This document shows, one piece after another, positions 45,401-48,447 of a DNA stretch of 48,447 bases (positions within the stretch are counted from its first letter, which is position 1; every line of letters starts with the position of its first letter). A program made the position numbers and the translations under genes. The notes beneath the pieces are model-generated. The model was not told where the DNA came from, made no database searches, and was given only the letters and a program-made list of their open reading frames with translations. Origin of the DNA: CAWUIH01 sp963922495 (lineage in GTDB: Bacteria; Pseudomonadota; Gammaproteobacteria; Coxiellales; Coxiellaceae); NCBI GenBank assembly GCA_963922495.1, contig CAWUIH010000005.1:1-48447 (forward strand), in the 5' to 3' direction.

Positions 45401-45865
45401 GCGATAACCAGCCTTAATGAGTTGTTCACGATGTTGCGTTAGGGAAAATGTATCGCCACAGCGTAGAATAAATGTATGATCTTCAATATAAGATAGAGGA
45501 CAAAGTTGGTGACTAAGTGTTGCAACTGAAGTGACGATGAGTCCTTGTTGAAGTCGAGGAATGTGATAGAGGGTTTCAATTCGATTTGAAATAATTTCTT
45601 CGTGTGGTGAAAAATGATCGTAAGGCAGTGTTTCCCAATCAGGAAAGTAATGCAGTGCTAGTGTATCATCCTCTAAGAAAAATTGTAGTGCAGTGTGTGC
45701 TATCTGTGCAGTTTGTGCGTCTGCTGTCACTAGTAATATAGGCACTTGTTGTTGTGTTGCAAAATTAGCAATGGCGAGATAATCGCTATCGCCGTGCAGG
45801 CCACACCATTTTAAACGAGTGTCAGAAGGCTTTACTGACGGGGGTTGTAAGATTAGTTGCTTCAA
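42413..45865 (-). CDS. mfd: Transcription-repair coupling factor
   Basis: 1150 aa, normal size. It pushes stalled RNA polymerase off DNA and recruits UvrA. Domain order: UvrB-homology region (to about 340), RNA polymerase interaction domain, SF2 translocase with Walker A GDVGFGKT at 635-642 and DEEH at 736-739, and a C-terminal TRCF regulatory domain. The start is a TTG at 45865; no closer ATG gives a better N-terminus, so the exact start is uncertain. It lies 12 bp after mnmA and is probably co-transcribed. Confidence 0.97.
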   Translation of the reverse strand: MKQLILQPPSVKPSDTRLKWCGLHGDSDYLAIANFATQQQVPILLVTADAQTAQIAHTALQFFLEDDTLALHYFPDWETLPYDHFSPHEEIISNRIETLYHIPRLQQGLIVTSVATLSHQLCPLSYIEDHTFILRCGDTFSLTQHREQLIKAGYRSVSQVMEHGEFALRGSIIDIFPTGSPVPFRIELFDNEVDTIRSFDPETQRSITKIDKIRLLPAKEFPLTEESIEQFRKNWRQQFPGNPQNSIIYQAISQGKVASGIEYYLSLFFTTQNLFDYLPKNTVIFFKHELEQVYQNFWQGIEKRHEQLRYDIQRPICDPKAIYLSYDQCRSAMKLFPQIEISNQSLSTKAGVHHFKTSNPPALPINHHAKKPLELFENFAATSKEQQSRILICVPSAGRRETLVNLFNEHHISTNNVSSWAEFLNLPSGLYITIAPLQKGMSFADNTVTVITESQLFGKQVQQRRTKMQRQVDPNTLIRNLTELRIGDPVVHIDHGVGRYQGLQTIKTGDIEAEYLTLSYANNDKIYVPVASLYLVSRYTGTDAAHAPLQKLGTTQWQKIKDKTAKRVRDVAAELLEIYGRRQSSRGFAFQIPEKEYRQFREEFPFEETEDQTAAIRDVIKDMQSTQSMERLVCGDVGFGKTEVAMQAAFIATQNHKQAAVLVPTTLLAEQHEHNFKDRFAEWPIKIAAMSRLRTTKQRQQITSQLKAGQIDIVIGTHQLLSGEIEFKDLGLLIVDEEHRFGVRQKEKIKSLCNNVDILTLTATPIPRTLNMAMVGIRDFSIIATPPHQRLAVKTFVSESSESLIREAIMRETLRGGQVYFLHNAVATIQATAEKIQSLLPDLRIGVAHGQMRERELERIMSDFYHQRYHVLVCTTIIESGIDVPTANTIIIERADRFGLAQLHQLRGRVGRSHHQAYAYLLAPPTAALTSDGKKRLQAIAELDQLGVGFNLATHDLEIRGAGEMLGDEQSGHIHEVGFTLYLELLEQAVSLLKAGKSSELETVTHSGPEIDLGVSALLPQQYIGDVNTRLILYKRLANCKNKQEIIQIREELVDRFGTLPQEAHYLFQTTELKCLAMQARIKKITLSHQYGYIHFMPSPSIDINKLATLIQKNSETYQLQGSDRLRFCYFSQNVQEHISDLFKLLNFLI

Positions 45866-45877
45866 GTTTTTCTTTAA

Positions 45878-46963
45878 TTATTTAATAATTCCACCACCAA
45901 GACATTCGCTACCATCATAAAAAACAATAGATTGTCCTGGGGTGATCGCACGTTGAGGCTGCAGAAATTCCACAGTGGCCTCATTGTTCGCGCATGGTGA
46001 GACTGTACATGCTTGATCGCGCTGACGGTATCGTGTTTTAGCGGCACAAGTCAAGGGCTTGGTAAATTGTTGGTTATTGATCCAGTGCAATTGATGGCAG
46101 TGCAATTGAGACTTGTACAGTAGGGGGTGTTCATGCCCTTGACCAACAATCAGTACATTGCGTTGTAGGTCTTTATCTAGAACGTACCAAGCAGCTTCAT
46201 TACATCCTGCTACGCCGCCGATGTGTAAACCTTTGCGTTGTCCAATTGTATAAAACATTATGCCATCATGTGTACCAATCATTTTGCCATCCGGCGTTTC
46301 CATGTTGCCTGATTGCGCAAGAATAAACTCTTTTAGAAATGTTTTAAATTTTCGTTCGCCAATAAAACAAATGCCAGTACTATCCTTTTTAGCGTGATTG
46401 ATCAATCCCAAGCGTTCAGCAATCGCTCGAATCTGTGGTTTTTTAAACGTGCCAAGAGGAAACAAGCTGTGAGCGAGTTGTTGCTGATTGAGTAGGTATA
46501 AAAAATAACTCTGGTCTTTGTTACGATCACTGCCTTTGAGTAATTTAAAATGAAGATTATCTGCGGTTATTCGTGCGTAATGTCCAGTAGCTAATTTATC
46601 AGCACCAAATTTTCTAGCGTGTTGTAGCAATATATTGAATTTAATTTCGCGGTTGCACCAAACGTCAGGATTTGGCGTCCGTCCTGCGCGAAATTCGTCG
46701 AGACAATGAGTGAACACTTGATCCCAATATTGTTGTGCGAAATTGACGGTGTAAAGTGGGATGCCGATTGCATCAGCGACTGCTTTTGCATCACTTAAAT
46801 CTTGCTCAGCCTGGCAGTGCGGATCCTGCTCATCTTGCCAATTTTGCATAAAAAGTCCAAATACTTCATAACCTTGCAATTTCAGTAAATGTGCGACGAC
46901 AGAGGAATCTACCCCGCCGGACAAACCGACTGCAACAACCTGATTTTGGATGATTTTTGACAT
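45878..46963 (-). CDS. mnmA: tRNA-specific 2-thiouridylase MnmA
   Basis: 361 aa. It thiolates U34 of tRNA-Lys, -Glu and -Gln using sulfur relayed from IscS and TusE. PP-loop ATP motif SGGVDSS at 15-21; catalytic Cys103 (DVWCNR) and Cys199 (STGICF). The protein ends in DGSECLGGGII as usual. The divergent neighbour tgt also modifies position 34 of tRNAs; the two share a 98-bp intergenic region with promoters facing both ways. Confidence 0.97.
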   Translation of the reverse strand: MSKIIQNQVVAVGLSGGVDSSVVAHLLKLQGYEVFGLFMQNWQDEQDPHCQAEQDLSDAKAVADAIGIPLYTVNFAQQYWDQVFTHCLDEFRAGRTPNPDVWCNREIKFNILLQHARKFGADKLATGHYARITADNLHFKLLKGSDRNKDQSYFLYLLNQQQLAHSLFPLGTFKKPQIRAIAERLGLINHAKKDSTGICFIGERKFKTFLKEFILAQSGNMETPDGKMIGTHDGIMFYTIGQRKGLHIGGVAGCNEAAWYVLDKDLQRNVLIVGQGHEHPLLYKSQLHCHQLHWINNQQFTKPLTCAAKTRYRQRDQACTVSPCANNEATVEFLQPQRAITPGQSIVFYDGSECLGGGIIK

Positions 46964-46969
46964 GCGGGT

Positions 46970-46997
46970 AGTTTATGCTGATAACCACTGCTGTCAA
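46970..46997 (-). promoter_or_regulatory. Candidate promoter of mnmA-mfd
   Basis: A perfect minus-strand TTGACA at 46997-46992 and TAAACT at 46975-46970 are separated by 16 bp, directly before the ATG at 46963. A start this close would leave almost no leader, so the true start site may use another -10. Confidence 0.3.
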
Positions 46998-47044
46998 GCG
47001 CTGCCTTACATCAGATCCGGCTAATATTCACTGGCTTTGGTGTT

Positions 47045-47053
47045 TGCTACAAT
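47045..47053 (+). promoter_or_regulatory. Extended -10 promoter of tgt-yajC
   Basis: TGCTACAAT (TGnTATAAT type) lies 8 bases before the ATG at 47062. Transcription would begin at about the start codon, pointing to a leaderless or near-leaderless mRNA, or to use of the second ATG at 47071. Confidence 0.35.
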
Positions 47054-47061
47054 CCGGTGCC

Positions 47062-48177
47062 ATGAGTGATATGACATTTGAATTACACGCAGTTGATGGC
47101 GTCGCAAGATGTGGGCAAATAAGCTTTCCGCGCGGGATCATTGATACGCCAGCTTTTATGCCGGTGGGTACTTATGGTACTGTCAAAGCGATGACAACGA
47201 ATGAAGTCGCAGATACCGGAGCGCAGCTTATCCTTGGCAATACTTTTCATCTGATGCTACGGCCTGGACCTGAGATTATCGCAGCACACAGTGATCTTCA
47301 CGGTTTCATGAATTGGCAAGGACCGATACTGACCGATTCAGGTGGATTTCAGGTATTTAGTTTGGGTAAGTTGCGTAAAATTTCAGAGCAAGGGGTTTGT
47401 TTTCGCTCGCCAGTGAATGGTGCTATGGTTGATTTGACTCCAGAGTGTTCGATTGAGATGCAGCATATATTAGGTGCTGATATCGTGATGGTATTTGATG
47501 AATGCACTCCTTATCCGGCGACATATGAACAGGCTCAAATTTCGATGGAACTCAGCTTACGCTGGGCGAAGCGTTGCCGAATAGCACATGGTGAGTCGTG
47601 CTCAGCGCTATTCGGGATTGTACAAGGCGGTCTGTACTCTGACTTGCGTACACAATCCCTTGATGAGCTACAGCAAATTGGCTTTGATGGGTATGCGATC
47701 GGTGGGCTTTCTGTCGGGGAGCCAAAAGAATCGCTGTTTGCAGTTTTAGATCACCTCACGCCGCAAATGCCTGTTGATAAACCGCGTTATCTAATGGGGG
47801 TGGGTAAGCCAGGTGATATCATTGAAGCAGTGTGTCGCGGTGTGGATATGTTTGATTGTGTCATACCTACTCGAAATGCGCGCAATGGTCATTTGTTCAC
47901 CTCAGAGGGTATTGTCAGGATACGCAACAGCAGCTACAAAAATGATTTAAGGCCTCTAGATCCGCAGTGTAATTGTTACACCTGCCAAAATTTTACTCGA
48001 TCTTACTTACATCATCTTTATCGTGTACAAGAAATTTTGAGCGCCCGTCTGAATACATTACATAATTTACATTATTATCAAAGACTAATGTTAAATTTGC
48101 GTCAAGCTATTGAAAAAGGTACATTAAGGCACTTTGTGGACGGATTCTACAGAACTATAAACGAAAACGAGGAGTGA
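47062..48177 (+). CDS. tgt: tRNA-guanine transglycosylase
   Basis: 371 aa. It exchanges guanine 34 for preQ1 in tRNAs with GUN anticodons, a step to queuosine. The active-site Asp92 lies in LTDSGGFQVF, the second catalytic Asp in GVDMFDCVIPTRNARNG, and the Zn site is CNCYTCQNF with a following His. The start was set at MSDMTFEL because E. coli Tgt begins MKFEL; an upstream in-frame ATG at 46975 adds 29 unrelated residues. yajC follows after 4 bp, as in the usual queA-tgt-yajC-secDF order. Confidence 0.96.
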   Translation: MSDMTFELHAVDGVARCGQISFPRGIIDTPAFMPVGTYGTVKAMTTNEVADTGAQLILGNTFHLMLRPGPEIIAAHSDLHGFMNWQGPILTDSGGFQVFSLGKLRKISEQGVCFRSPVNGAMVDLTPECSIEMQHILGADIVMVFDECTPYPATYEQAQISMELSLRWAKRCRIAHGESCSALFGIVQGGLYSDLRTQSLDELQQIGFDGYAIGGLSVGEPKESLFAVLDHLTPQMPVDKPRYLMGVGKPGDIIEAVCRGVDMFDCVIPTRNARNGHLFTSEGIVRIRNSSYKNDLRPLDPQCNCYTCQNFTRSYLHHLYRVQEILSARLNTLHNLHYYQRLMLNLRQAIEKGTLRHFVDGFYRTINENEE

Positions 48178-48181
48178 TCTT

Positions 48182-48447
48182 ATGGCCCTACTAAATTTAA
48201 TCGGAATAGGTGTGGCTCATGCCGCCCCAGCAGCTACTTCCAATACTCATGCGCACCAAAGCCCCTTAGGTATGATTTGGTTGCCACTGGTGTTGATTGT
48301 CGTTTTTTATTTCTTGTTGATCCGCCCGCAGAGTAAACGGGCAAAAGATCAGAAAAAAATGATGGAAAGTATTAGTTTGGGTGATGAAGTTATTACTACC
48401 GGTGGTATAGTTGGCAAAGTAACGCGTATGAAAGATAAATTTATTGT
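48182..48447 (+). CDS. yajC: Sec translocase accessory subunit YajC (3' end outside window)
   Basis: The first 88 codons are visible. A short N-terminal segment rich in Ala and His precedes one membrane helix (WLPLVLIVVFYFLLI), then the family signature RPQSKRAKDQKKM and LGDEVITTGGIVGKV. YajC associates with SecDF at the inner membrane. GGAG eight bases upstream serves as ribosome-binding site, overlapping the end of tgt. secD probably follows beyond the window. Confidence 0.95.
   Translation, partial: MALLNLIGIGVAHAAPAATSNTHAHQSPLGMIWLPLVLIVVFYFLLIRPQSKRAKDQKKMMESISLGDEVITTGGIVGKVTRMKDKFI

Noticed and set aside
46975..47061. Upstream ATG that would add 29 residues to Tgt
   Set aside because: The extra residues have no counterpart in Tgt, and a promoter-like TGCTACAAT lies inside the stretch.

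Overview
The window comes from the chromosome of a Gram-negative gammaproteobacterium with an AT-rich genome (visibly about 40% GC). The evidence is the rsfS-rlmH-mrdA-rodA-mltB envelope cluster, kdsB for LPS Kdo, an elyC homologue, an RND tripartite pump, a YafK-type L,D-transpeptidase and the tgt-yajC pair. A histone H1-like AT-hook protein, several orphan proteins and the general gene content suggest Legionellales/Coxiellaceae-type, host-associated bacteria. That placement is inference. No phage, IS transposase, rRNA or CRISPR array is visible.

Layout. 1-1529: the end of a ureide-permease-like sugar/nucleoside transporter coupled to ribokinase. 1537-4706: three minus-strand genes, an orphan 587-aa protein, an H1-like DNA-binding protein and an orphan 203-aa protein. 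4875-11416: a minus-strand operon running rsfS, rlmH, mrdA, rodA, mltB and a TPR-methyltransferase, which links ribosome maturation to cell elongation. 11573-13063: a sphingomyelin-synthase-like PAP2 protein, then kdsB. 13263-18755: a collinear minus-strand run of RRM protein, elyC, arginase-family hydrolase, ceramide-reductase-like SDR, serine-palmitoyltransferase-like enzyme and GNAT-fold ceramide-synthase-like enzyme. 18948-23622: a Bcr-type exporter, an orphan membrane protein, yjbQ, marR and a lipoprotein. 23891-23967: tRNA-Arg(TCG). 24192-29915: an RND efflux operon. 29912-32440: an acyltransferase and an MFS transporter. 32691-37360: a methyltransferase-TPR protein, then a ThDP decarboxylase/acetolactate-synthase-like enzyme and a succinate-semialdehyde-type dehydrogenase. 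37921-42222: an L,D-transpeptidase, an isolated trpD, a HAD phosphatase and a LysR regulator. 42413-48447: mfd and mnmA, divergent from tgt-yajC (cut by the window end).

The most interesting reading is metabolic. The last three genes of the 18.7-13.3 kb run match the enzyme trio of the bacterial ceramide pathway (Spt, CerR, bCerS). A protein with sphingomyelin-synthase-type catalytic motifs lies just over 1 kb beyond bCerS, so a nearly complete route to phosphosphingolipids could sit in about 5 kb. Separately, the ThDP enzyme and aldehyde dehydrogenase pair resembles the 2-oxoglutarate decarboxylase/SSADH bypass of the TCA cycle known in cyanobacteria.

Four copies of a 123-167 bp non-coding repeat with imperfect terminal inverted repeats (MITE-like) lie in intergenic spaces. 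Three of them are between convergent genes, and two abut a stop codon.
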